Assembly (NCBI RefSeq): GCF_037975245.1
Contig: NC_092579.1
Location: 11,828,678-11,892,677, forward strand
Source: Apostichopus japonicus
Lineage: Eukaryota; Echinodermata; Holothuroidea; Aspidochirotida; Stichopodidae
Length of the DNA: 64,000 bases
Direction of reading: 5' to 3'
Shown here: positions 20,989 through 32,648 of the stretch, one piece after another
Layout of the letters: each line of letters begins with the position of its first letter
Position numbering within the stretch: the first letter of the stretch is position 1
The notes under the pieces: model-generated
What the model saw: only the letters and a program-made list of their open reading frames with translations
Told to the model about the DNA's origin: nothing
Database searches by the model: none
Program-made: the position numbers and the translations under genes

Positions 20989-22090
20989 GATATTGAGAAA
21001 TATCTTAATTTTTGCTATGCTCTTTTGTATATAAACTTTCTGTTCCCTACATTCTCAGCATTCTCTTGCCCACAATGTCCCACATGGGTGTTTGATATGC
21101 AATGGGAATTAATATTTGTACACAAGACTTTCCAATATGAAATTAAGGTTTAATGTCATACAAAAGATTATAGCACATCTCGGCCATGTATCCACATTTC
21201 CACCCCAAAACAAATCCAGGCGAAATATTCTTGTGTGTGTGAAGCACGTAGATATATGAAGGAAATGCAATCCTTTGTTCATGGAAATGTAATTTCTTTG
21301 GGAAAAACAGGTTAGATGTATGCCTAACCATGGAGGTAAAACAGACCTCCATGGCCTAACTATGATAATGAGGTGTAAACCTACAGACACAAAATGTCTT
21401 CTAACAATCAGATTCTGGAAGAATCACAGCTTCTTAAAAAGAGGTAGGAATACAGATTTGTTCAAAAGGTAAGTAGGATTAAATGCCTAAAACGTTATAT
21501 TGAAAAACCGACAGTCCACGAAGGTCTTTCTTAATTGCCGGATTTACCTCTGTCAATTTGCGAGGTTGGGTTACCCTCTCCGCAATTTGAAACCTGTCAC
21601 AGAGAAATACTCACGAGCAGATAGACTCGGTAAGTTTTGCTCATCTTCAAAACTTGACACAACCTGCCCAAATCTTCTTTTCAGATCTCTCATATGGCTT
21701 CATTAAGTCAGTCCCCAGAAAAATTATCATATCTTTCCATTTTTTTACTTTCACTGGTGATGGCTGAAGAGAGCTCCTTGTGTGACAGTCGGTCAACAAT
21801 AAGTATACCTTTTAGCGTTTAAGTACCGTAGCGTTAAGCCGAGGGGAAATTCATGAAAAAGGCAGCAATTACCGCTGTATACAAAGCAAGCAATTTTTTT
21901 TTCATAATCGTCAATTTATTTCAAGGAAGGAAGAAAGTGCATAGTACATTTTGCTCATTATGAAATCAAAGTAGAAGAACTGGCAAGTTTTGAAAAGCTT
22001 GGGGCATCGGATCAATGAGGGATACATAGTCATATTCTAAAGATGAGCTGTAAGGACTTACTCTTTTCAAACCTATATGTACACCTCACT
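20989..22090. other. non-coding, no gene seen
   Basis: Ordinary AT-rich DNA. The minus frames at 21109-21390 overlap in several phases without a coding pattern. TGCCTAACCATGGAGG ... CCTCCATGGCCTAAC near 21330-21359 forms a local inverted repeat (CATGGAGGT / ACCTCCATG). Positions 21500-21700 are more balanced in composition but unrecognised. Confidence 0.4.
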
Positions 22091-22160
22091 CTCCCACACC
22101 CTATGCCCCCTCTCCCACACCCTATGCCCCCTCTCCCACACCCTATGCCCCCTCCCCCAC
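22091..22160 (+). repeat. 21-bp tandem repeat, about 3.3 copies
   Basis: CTCCCACACCCTATGCCCCCT starts at 22091, 22112 and 22133, with a partial fourth. The first three are identical as read. A C-rich tail follows to 22240. It produces the Pro-rich frames here, which are not genes. Confidence 0.9.
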
Positions 22161-22240
22161 CCAGCACCTCAGGTTCAGGAAGAAATGGTGATAGGAGCAA
22201 ACCCTATTCCCCTCCCTCTCCCCCCCCTTCTCCCCCCTGT

Positions 22241-24770
22241 TTTTTCACATGAAGCAATCGTTTGACTTTAACCAATCTCATAGTAGTAACAAAATAATAG
22301 AACATGAATATCCTTACAGGGTGCATGGGAATGTTTTGTCTTCCAGATGAAGTGTTCTTGCTGCAGGCAAGTTCCGTCAGTGCACACTAGTGCACATTGC
22401 AAAGTAGAGAACAGACTATGATGCCTTACGAACGAAATGAATTTTCCAAAGCTGGTTGCGGTATTACTTTTATCTCTTGTTTTAATTAGTATTCATGCTC
22501 CGAGTAAGCTTTCAATTCCGAACAACAGAACGGACGGACGTGTAATCCTATCCCTCTTGATGTCTGGGGAAGATTTCTACGCAGGTTCTTAAGGAATTTA
22601 TAGTTCTTTCCAAACTGCTGAGTATAACTGAAAGTTGAAAGAACTTTTCCATCAAGAGCACCAGAAGGAGTCTGAGGATCGGTGGGTCAAGACAGTGGTA
22701 TTTTGGAAGGTCCTACTGATCTGTGGCCTGAGGAGGAGCCTAAGGAAGGGGGTGCCCCCTGTCCTTTGAGATAATTTAAATATTGGTGAGGCATAACCCC
22801 AACCTGTCCCACTGTTTCCTACCTATAAATACTAAAATTATTCCCTCATATCAAACCAAAATTTTTAGCAGTTGAGACATTAAAGCTGCACTTAAGTTGC
22901 ACAAATTTGTCATGATCTGCTGTTAGCATAGCTACATGGCTACTCTAACTAATTTGAAAGAATATGATATCTGGTAACATAACCTTTGACCCTAAAATTT
23001 ATAAAAAATGATGAAACTGTTGTGTATAACCATCTAACACTTGCAAATGAAACAATACTGAGTAAAATCAAAGATAAACATGTGGTATACACAATTTGCT
23101 GTATTCTATAATTACATGGCGAATAAGTCCTCCATAGTAAGCATCAACTAAAGTGATTGATGTATAAACCACATTATGTATTCAGATTGTGGGGAATTCA
23201 GTTTTTTGTCAGAGAGCATATATGATTTGGTAATAGAATAATGGTACAAATGTATATGAATCATTGGTTCAAAGACAGCTTTCAAACTAATCTGAAAACT
23301 GTCTCCTTTCAAGATGAGCATGATCTGACAATTGAAATCAAAAAGACATCCCTAGGCCATTCTGTTACAAATTTATATATGATCCAAATTTGTTTCCTCT
23401 CTGGAATATTGATAAAAGATTGAGTTGGGAGTAGACAGGTCAAGAAAGGTCAAAGTGGTCAGTGATGACATGCATGACCTCTGAATATTGATTTAACTCT
23501 CTCAGGAATTGACCAATCAAATCTATTGGATTATATGACCTGTTAATATCACTCTCAATCATTAGCTGACCTATTATTTTATGGGAAATAATTATGATGG
23601 ATACCATACACCAGTATAGTAAATACATACAGAAACTCATGTATAAATATATATCTTTCTGAATATGCTGTTGGCACAAGAAGTTGAAGAACTTCTTCAC
23701 AATTTTCCGTTTTTTTTTTTTACACTGATCAATAAAATTCTCATCCTTAACTATCGTCTTTACTGATCTTTTAATATCAATCATAGGGATCACCAAAAAC
23801 GCAAATATTTTAAATATCTATTTTCAAAAAAGCAAAGGAGGAAAAAGATAAAAGGAGGAGGAGAGGGAAAAAACCCTTAAATGGCATTAGGGGATAAATG
23901 AGTCACAGTGCTTAAAAGTTTAACAAACTGACAGGCTAATAGGAAGAGTAAGTTTGATAGTATAATTGAGACAGGTTCCAGCAGATAAAATTAAATTATG
24001 TTGGTTGAAGATAGAGCTTAATATTGATCTAGTATAGTTAATTCTTACAAAGCATTTAGCAAATTGTAGGGCTCAAGTAGAATTACAAAGGGAACGCTAC
24101 AGGATTATTAGCCTACTGCAGACAGGGTGGGTTTGCCAGGTCTGGGGCAACCTCCAAATATTTTTCCTAAGTAGCTCCCTTCTCTCTTTTAAAGCTTCCA
24201 ATTTTTAGTACTGCTTGTCTTCCCTCTCATTTGTTACTTTAAATTGTTCGATTGTCTGTTTCTCTCAATAAAAAAAAAGTTCCAATTAACCTGCAGGAGC
24301 CGTACCTTGCCTCCTCGAACAGGACTCTGACCACGCATTAGCCTACTGCAGGGTAGACTCATGTGGACTGAATTGTAGGCAGTAATTCCTTTCAAAGTGG
24401 GAGGAAAGGAGGAGGAGGAGGAGGAGGAGGGGGATCTTAATGGAACCAAACCATGTTTTTTAAGGATTTTGCAGTGTGACTATTTCAAGACCTTTATTTC
24501 CTAATATACACACTGTGTACAGATAGCTACATCTGTTGGAAAAGAAAGAAACCTTGAGATTTGTATTAATTATCTCTCTTCAATGTTTTTATTCACTTAG
24601 CAAGTTTATGTTTTGTCTTTAACAGAAGGAAGAGGGTGATGGCCTTATAGGGTCACTAGGGCCACAGTGCAAGAATTTTAGCGGTGCGTAAGCTTGGTAG
24701 ATCGGTTTGTGTATGAACAGAAGACAGGTTAGGGAGTAATGAAGTAATTCATTAATTGCCTGGATATAAC
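22241..24770. other. non-coding, no gene seen
   Basis: Positions 22380-22400 have GTGCAC ... GTGCAC (GTGCACACTAGTGCAC). Positions 22440-22620 are a more balanced unique block. The Lys-rich minus frame at 23440-23796 lies over an A/T-rich stretch with a poly-T/poly-A core and is not convincing. A (GGA)n run lies at 24407-24432. Otherwise AT-rich. Confidence 0.4.
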
Positions 24771-25082
24771 GGTGCTGTGGCAGAGTGGATAAAGGCAGTG
24801 GCATTTCAAGCAATGAGGCTTAGCAATCAGGAGTTTCCGGGTTCGATACCCAGCCGGGTCAAAGTGAGGTGGGTCTTCACCCAAGAGCAATCTACAGTTT
24901 TCCCATCTGAAATTACTTTCTAATTTGAAAAGATTCCAAATTTGAGTTAAAATGTTGAATTGGATGCCAGCCGATGAGTAAGTTATAATCCATAAGCTCT
25001 TGCCGATTTCTCCCATATTTATTGTCGCTTTAACGTCTTCGTAAAATATCTGCTGATTAAAATTATTATTACTATTATTATA
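24771..25082 (+). mobile_element. tRNA-Leu-derived SINE with (ATT)n tail
   Basis: The head GGTGCTGTGGCAGAGTGG carries a class II tRNA box A. The anticodon-arm region contains TTCAAGC (CAA, leucine-like), then a variable arm and a near-perfect box B GGGTTCGATACCC (about 24838-24850). Acceptor and T stems contain mismatches, so it is not a functional tRNA. A body of about 200 bp follows, including a GTGGGTCTTCACCC hairpin, and the element ends in an ATT-rich tail at 25058-25082. A truncated copy of the head lies at 53408. Confidence 0.8.
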
Positions 25083-26270
25083 ACTAGCCACTGTTGTTTA
25101 ATAGTGGCAAACTCAATAGTGGCATGAGAAAGCCACATGGGTATTTGATGTCAGGGATATTAATGCTAAATCATTTTCCCTGCCCTGCCTTTTAATGGAT
25201 GATCGTGATACAGACAAACAAAATTATGACAGGCAACCAAATTCAACATATAAACAAATATTATTTGTGTCACTTGCTAAGAAAAATATTCTTACACTTA
25301 AATAAGTGATCAGCTTTAGTTCTAAATAAAGGCTATATATATTGAACTAAAATTAATAAACAAATATTTTATAGCGTTCAGTTAATTGGAAAATAAAAAT
25401 CACACCAAATAGTCTCTTTGATACAATCAGGTTAAAGAGTTATTAAATTTAGAAAATTATATTTACTCCAGTTGAGAAAGAATGAAAGCAAGCTAAGATT
25501 ATATCCTGTGATAAGGAGTTTCTCTTCAGTAATCACGAGAGACAAGTGTTAATATTGAAACAAAAGAGTACCCATGTGAAGGACCCCCAACCTATCTTTA
25601 ATAAGCAAATGATCCCTACCACAGGTGCACATTTAATGGCATTATAATGTAATATATATATGCAGCCCATGTCAACCACATTTCAGCTACATACCTACCT
25701 ACATATATGTATCATTTAACACCCAATGTCAGCAGTTGCCAATATAATCACTCCAATGTTTTTTATCCAAATGTTTACGCGATCATCGTTAGCATCGAAT
25801 TCGACGCCTGGATGATTAGAATCTGAATGATTCAGCCAACAGCACTTTGGTTCATTGCCCAGAAGTATAAGTCACTGGAATTCAGTATCGGGCGAAACGA
25901 TCGGCTTTCCCGGTGGGAATCACTGTCGGTTATTTACCGTTAAGAAAACGACCGTTCGACACTGCAAGAGATATCTTTGCCTTCACTTAGCTTTATCACC
26001 TTTCTGATGCTGCTGCAGTGGGGGTTTGTTCTTTTGTTTGGTATTGGATTTTAGGGGCTCAATTGTCAAAGTTTTTATTCCTATTTGTGCAATTATTGGA
26101 GAGTGTTTTTGATCTTTTCAATGTCAATAAGATTCACAAGTCGGCAACAGTAATTGTATAACAATTTTTTCAACATACAAATCAAAAGTGAGAATGTTTT
26201 ATGCTGCACGGTTGTACCTATTAATTGATATAAATATGATAAAGTTATTTAAAACCTACATTTTGTGCTG
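25083..26270. other. non-coding; CpG-richer unique block at 25770-25990
   Basis: Mostly AT-rich. Positions 25770-25990 stand out with many CpGs and no repeats (TTACGCGATCATCG, ATTCGACGCC, CGGGCGAAACGATCGGC, ACGACCGTTCGAC). This could be a regulatory element, a non-coding first exon or an old CpG-rich repeat. No open frame with a credible start was found. Confidence 0.4.
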
Positions 26271-26279
26271 ATATTGCTA

Positions 26280-27000
26280 CAATCTTGTGATACTTGTCTG
26301 CTACGGGCACACTTAATTTCCCCAACACATACTTATAGCAGCACAGTAGAAGTTTTAAAGGAATGCTACTGCACCAATATATATATATTTTTTTTTGCAG
26401 CATACCTTAATACAGCCATTAAAGGAACACCAAGGTGTTTCAACCCATATATTTAATGTCAGCATATAGTTAAAAGACCCTATGTTACATGCACATACTC
26501 CAACATTAAAGTATAGCTAATTTTTATCATACTTATTGGTTGTGGCAGCATACTTGTCCTTTAAAGGAACACTACGTTACCCCAACACACACTCTTATGG
26601 CAGCATATTCCACATCTAGGTATAGAACCACATAAAGGTATATTCCACATATAGGTATAGAACACTATAGGTAACGAACCCACATAATCTTATGGCAGCA
26701 TATTCCACCAGGACAGAACACTAAAGCTAGCTGAACCCACAAAATCTTGTGGCAGCATCAAGTGACACTAACGGTACCTGAACCCACATAATTTTGTGGC
26801 AGCATCAAGTGACACTAACGGTACCTGAACCCACATAATTTTGTGGCAGCATATTCCACAAGTAAAGGAACAGTAATTGTAACTGAACCCACATAATCTT
26901 GTGGCAACATATTCCACAAGTGAATGCATAACACTAACGGTACCGGTCGTGGTTCACATAATCTTGTGGCAGCATATTCCACAAGTGAATGCTGCATTAA
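26280..27000 (+). repeat. short-period satellite with a GGCAGCAT core
   Basis: Core GTGGCAGCATATTCCACAAG and leader TGAACCCACATAATCTTGTG recur. GGCAGCAT-type cores start at 26544, 26599, 26694, 26751, 26798, 26845, 26903 (GGCAACAT) and 26968, giving spacings of 55, 95, 57, 47, 47, 58 and 65. Older units with AAAGGAACAC lie at 26330-26590. The two 47-bp units are almost identical, so they are recent duplications. The unit contains the inverted pair CCACATAATCTTGTGG. The minus frame at 26815-26997 is just the repeat translated. Confidence 0.85.
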
Positions 27001-27324
27001 AGATAGAAATTGTAGTCACAGAATGCAGTACATACACGTGTGTGTTTTTATACATGTGTGTATATGTGCTGTGTACTCCATGCAGAATTAGAGGTCTAAT
27101 CCGTTTGTGACATTCTCTATGTCCAATATTCACGAATCAACTCAGGTGTTATCAAAAGTGCATTTAAATAATCTACACCTATGCAAATTGGTATGGTAAC
27201 ATCTGTCTACTGACAATCATAAAGTGTATTTCAATTATTTAAAGATAAACCTAACTCGACAGACTTCAAATTACTAACTTTAATATGTAAGTAATGAACT
27301 GTTCCCTGTATAATGAAAAAGCAG

Positions 27325-27413
27325 GGGGAGGGGAGGGGAGGGGATTTATCTATGACTGAAACTGTTGGTTACAAGGGTGGCGATGGATCCAAGGAAATTC
27401 TGGACTCAATAAG
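27325..27413 (+). CDS. candidate short coding exon
   Basis: A frame running from an AAGCAG acceptor-like site (ends 27324) through 27413 is open. It contains ATG at 27352 and gives MTETVGYKGGDGSKEILDSI plus a split codon at the strong donor AAG|GTGAGT. A stop follows two bases into the intron, as expected. Codons are better balanced than in the flanks. The acceptor is poor, and the 5' part is a G-rich (GGGGA)n run, so the exon may instead begin at or near the ATG. I do not recognise the peptide. Confidence 0.3.
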
Positions 27414-30400
27414 GTGAGTGGGGAAGTTAGCAATCTTTCCCTACACAAAACATGCAACATATATCAGGGCTCATTCCTCACATATATTTCTCCAAGACTG
27501 CTCTGGCTGCTAAAAATTGTTAACCTTATGTGTGTCTTGAGTGAAACATTCCTTCTCAACTTTTCTATTTGCTCGACTACTCTATACAAATTTATTCTCC
27601 AAAGGTAGTAATTTAGTTCAGGTTATGCAGAATGATCCTTCTTCCACTTAGCTGCATCCCTCCCTCCTCCCCGCCCCTCACCTCACCTCCTCCTTCTTCA
27701 ATTTCCTGTCTACTTTTACACAACCTATCATATGCCATCTGTAAGCTCTGAATACACAAGGTTTGGTTCAAATTTCTCCCGTTATGTAAACTTTGTGTAA
27801 CATTTAATCAATCAATTTCCAAGCTGCTTTGCACACACATACTGTACAGTTTAGAGCGGAAGATATTCACTTTATATGCAAGTATGTTCATATATATAAA
27901 GACAATTTAAAACTTCCATACACTACTACTGTACTTCCCAATCCAAAGATCCAAACAGGGTACCTGCATCCAAATAATGATATAATTATATTCTACACTT
28001 ACCTGTATCATCTTCTTTTCTGATAGTTAATTAATCAAATATAAACAAAGAGAATCCAATAGAATATTTTACTACCTTTACGTAATTTCTCCTTGAAAAT
28101 CCCTGCATAATTTCTAGATGGCTAAAAGCCAAGTATAGCATGTAACATGATCACTTTCAGCAGTGTCATATGCATGTGACTGTTGCAATACAGCACTGTA
28201 ACTGATGAAACAGCAAATTTGTTGGCAAACATTTCCTATAAGCCCCCCAAGAAAACAAATCCTGCTTCAACTTTGTTATCAGTGTTCAAGTCAACTCATC
28301 GTTTGTTTATGATTTATTTTTAGAAATAGTTTGATAAAAGACCCCATCCAGTGGCTTGAAATCCTGGAGATATGTATAAGGTGCCCCTGCTCTCTCATCT
28401 TTTAGTGTGTTTGTGTTTGTGTTTATTATGTCCTCTGCTTTCCCCCAGATAAGAAACACCAGTTTTCAAATTAAACTGGACATTATGTAGCTCCATGCAG
28501 GTTTGTACATAAATTATACACTAGGTTTAATTTTCTTTCATTTAATTCTCTGTTTAATTCTCATTTAATTCTCTGTTCTTTAAATCTCTGTTTTATGCTT
28601 CCTCCTCCCTTCCCCCTACTCCCTTCCTCCCCTTGCCCCCTCTTTATTCCATCCCAACACTAATGGGATCTAATAGCCGCCCATATACATGGACTTTCAG
28701 TGTCACAACAAACTATATAACATGGCATGCCATTCATAAATCTCAGTTGCTGGGACCTTATAAGAGCAACTAGACTGTATTTGCTAAGATTTAAACTAAG
28801 TATTTACTTTTGTTGTGTACAACAAACTAAGCTTACACATGTGCAGCGTTACAGACTGTTAACTCAAACTTTTTTTCAAAGTCTTCGAACTGGTGCAAGG
28901 CTTTCTGGCTGTTATAAAACTATCTCTTAGGTTGACGCAGTGATAAAGAAAACCTCAATAATCTGGTTTAAGAACTAAAGTTGAAAACATAATGGATTCA
29001 AAGAGATGATATAAGTAAACAGTATAAACAAGAGAGGAAAGAGGATGAGAATGTTCTGAGCTCCTCCAAAAACCAGTCCTCTCCCTTTCATGGAATTTTA
29101 CAGCTATGAGGGTCGACTCCTGGTACCCTATTTATGTTTTATGTAGTGTTACAGCTTTTGTCAATTAGTGTATTTTTTTTCTGTCATTTGCTGAAAAATT
29201 CATCACTTCATACACCTATAAAAGAGAAGACTATAATGCACTACAAGTGCAATTTGCCATGATTTGATCTTCTTCCTAAAATACCACGATTCCTTTGTGA
29301 AAGAGGGAGTCTAAATTTTATAGTCATCTGGGTTAACTATGGGGTTCTATTATGTTCAAAGTGATGATACAGATTTTGTCAGTAATGCAGTTTTTCTTTC
29401 TTTCTTCCTTCTTTCAGCCATTCACTGAAAAATTCATGACGTGACTTTCATCCACAAAAAAAACCAATGTTCAAAGAAGTATAACATATGGGGTAACATT
29501 GCAAGTACCTACAACTACGACCAAATAATGGAGGGCGGGGATGGGGGGGCAGAAGGTGTTTTATTCAGGTCAGGGATTTGCAACAAGGATCAGCATTCTT
29601 ATTGTAGAGACACTCATGGAAAGAATAAATTGTCTCCATATCATCAACACTCAAATTTAGCCTAGCTATCACTGATTATTATCTCTACACCCCTTATATT
29701 ACCACTAGTTCTTCCAATATATTCTCCCTATTATGATTCAAAAGAACTGTATCCATGTCGTCTAGCGTATCATCATTCAACCTCAAATTGCTCTGCCTAC
29801 GCCTCAAAACTAACAGAAGCAGACAAGATTATTTAGTCAAGCTAAATGGGAGATTCTATGGCAAACAGTATGTGACCACTGGGAAATGAACAAATTTAAC
29901 ATGGTTTCCTGCTGTCTCCCTGAGATGACAGCAATGTTTACAGTAAAACAGCAATTTTATTCTCCGCAAGGGGAAAGCTTCTTTTTATGGAACACTGCGA
30001 AATTGCCTGTTTATACTGCAAACACAGACTTGCGACGTACTTTCTTTTGGCCTTCCGTGTTTCTTTTTGAGTCATTTTGAATTCCGACAAATTTGAAGAA
30101 CTTGAGAGATTTTTTGTCTGTTGAAACTCGCAACTTTCAAACATTTGCAAAGTAAATTGAAATTTCCGTTTACTTATTAATTTAAAATTCTGCTAACATT
30201 TCTAAGGAATGTTTGGGAATAATGAATGCAGGATTTTCTGTTAGAGAAAGTTTCGATCAAACTGTTTTCTTTAGGATCTATTTTGAAACAGTACAAAGTA
30301 TTGCTCTGGATAACACATGACTTTTAATTGAACTTATTTTTAATGAGGAAAGTTGTACTAATTTTTATCTGTTAAAATCTGAAACAATTCCTTAAATAGC

Positions 30401-31599
30401 AAAAGAGATCATGTAAATATTGGTTCTGTTTTTCTTGCAGTTCATTAACCTTTGACCAACAACTAGGGCTGCCTTTTGAGAAATTTTTACAACGATAAAT
30501 ATGCCCTCTAAACTTTTGGCATTTTAAAAGTGTGTAAAAGTTGCAAAAGGCTGAACGTGACATTTGCTGCTTAGCTTAAGCTCACATTATCCGTAGAGAA
30601 GCTCATACTTATGCTAATAATAAGAGGTATTGAACAGGGTATAGAGTTTTCCTTTTCTACATATGTACTACTCAGTTTTGTCTAAATTGATTATAAGTAA
30701 CTTATATCTCTCCCCTTGCCCCAATCCTCACCCATACCATCCCTTCTTAATTTGTAAAGAAATTTTTGCAAAATCCTACAGTTGTTGTGAAATAATTTGC
30801 AATCAATGTATATTTAATATCAATGTCATCATTCGTCTATTAAAGATCATACTTTTTACGACAAGTTTGATCTAACATAAGTTTCTTATATAATATAGCA
30901 CACCAGATGGGACTTTGTTGTTGTCATGTTGCATATAACAACCCCTTTTAACAAAAATATAAACTTGCACGAGAGGAATATTATGATACTTACATTGTAT
31001 CATACTTGATCCATACATTACTGTAGATGTGGTGATTGTACCTTTCTGGGACACATTGAGCTTAAATTGTACTATCAATATTTGGTTTATCTTGTGATAC
31101 AAGCATTAGTTTTATTTACGCTATCTACGGTAAGATGTTTTCAAGTTTAGTCAATTCAGAGGACTGCACAGCTAGGATCATTTATGTGAGAAACAACATG
31201 ATGAGAGTCTAGTGTCACAGAGAAGGTGTTTATTGCACAAATATTTATTTGCTTCTGCTGTTTGCAATTTCCATTAAGAATTTAAATCAACACCACACTG
31301 TTAGTACTCCAAAACCCAAGAGCCTCAACTATTCTTTGTTTAAATTTCTATTTAAGTACGGACATTTTAATCTTAGGTGCAAAAGGGCAGGTTATAGAGC
31401 TTCAGTGATATATCCTACAAAAGATTGGAAAAACTATGGGAATATGCTCTTGTTATTCTTGGATCTGAAGATGCTGTGAAACCGGGAATCACATCAGAGA
31501 CAGACACTTAGTCAGGATGGGGTACAGAGCCACATATATATATTATGACCATCCTTAAATTATTTTTTTGGGCCCTCCTCAAACTTTGGTGCCAATGGG
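27414..31599. other. non-coding, no gene seen
   Basis: Possible intron after the donor at 27414, then AT-rich DNA. C/T-rich tracts lie at 27640-27720 and 28600-28660. Frames at 27829-28023, 29441-29665 and 29886-30080 lack coding character. A run GGCGGGGATGGGGGGGC lies at about 29533. Confidence 0.4.
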
Positions 31600-31835
31600 C
31601 CCTCCACACCCCACCTCTCCCCCCCCCCCCGCCCTACCTCTGTGAGCCTTATCAGAAAGCATCATGTTTTTAGCATTTAGTATTGAGTTTACACACTGTA
31701 AATTATACAGTGCCACTCCTCAATCTTTTCATCCCACCACTCCCCTCCCCGCCCTAACTCTGAATTTTCCATTCTGTGAGCCTTTTCGGAAACATCATGG
31801 AAACATTTAGCTTTACACACTGTAGAGTATACATT
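31600..31835 (+). repeat. diverged tandem duplication, about 122-bp period
   Basis: CGCCCTACCTC...TGTGAGCCTTATCAG...CATCATG...TTTACACACTGTA (31630-31700) recurs as CGCCCTAACTC...TGTGAGCCTTTTCGG...CATCATG...TTTACACACTGTA (31750-31825). Offsets are 120-134, with small indels. Copy one also contains a C12 run at 31619-31630. Confidence 0.65.
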
Positions 31836-32525
31836 GCTCACACTCATCTGAAAGCAAACATAAAACAGCAAGAAACATTCACATGAATGTAATATCCTCC
31901 TTATTATCTGAGAGATCAGACATTCAAATTTGGGAAATGAAATTAATTATAAGTGCAACTGGGATTCTTCTCATTGCCAACATCTTTGTTTAACAGACAA
32001 TAGATCATGCATGCTGTTTGCCATCCATTTACAATTTTCAAGGTGAAAACATGGAAATGACATACGAGTTGCCACTTACTTCAATATCTCTTCACTGGTA
32101 AATTTAGTTCAGAATTTGTTTTAAAAATGTAGGGCCATTATGCCATAACAACCTACTGGATTATGGTATTTTCACTTTTAGGGAAGCCCAGGGAGCTCAA
32201 ACAAATATCTTTATATGTTTCAAACAGACAATTCCACCCTCAAGTTTAAAGTTAATTTTGAACCAATGTGAATGTGATAACACTGCTATTTGACTATGCA
32301 TCAATTGTGGTGTGAACGATTGTTACCTTTTCCGTTGCACTTTGTGACTGTAGTTTTGGGATTAACAAACGTGTGTAAGACTCTCAGCTAGGCATCAGTT
32401 TGCCGGCTTGATCAATCTGTGTATAGTCTTTGTTTATTTTTTCAGACTAAACTTAAATTAAATTGTGGACGATTGACTGAGACATTTAGTTAAGAATGGT
32501 AATTTCAATGGACGTTATTTCATGG
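31836..32525. other. non-coding, no gene seen
   Basis: AT-rich DNA without recognised elements. Confidence 0.4.
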
Positions 32526-32648
32526 ACGTTAAATATGAATCTAAGAGACTGACTTCGGTCAGCTTGCGGCTTTGATAAGTCAATGATGGCTTCTTCACAA
32601 GTTCATGCTTGCAGGAGGATCTAAAATAAATACATAAATACATACACA
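32526..32648 (+). mobile_element. 3' fragment of the structured SINE, copy 2
   Basis: From ACGTTAAATATGAATCTAAG onward it matches the 62.0-kb copy through GACTGACTTCGGTCAGC, GGCTTTGATAAG, GTTCATGCTTGCAGGAGGAT and the (ATAC)n-like tail. The tRNA head is absent (5' truncation). It shows a handful of differences from the 52 and 62 kb copies. Confidence 0.85.

Noticed and set aside
23440-23796. 118-codon minus frame with basic stretch KKKKRKIVKK
   Set aside because: The basic stretch is a poly-A/T run. The remainder reflects AT-rich composition, with no domain or splice context.
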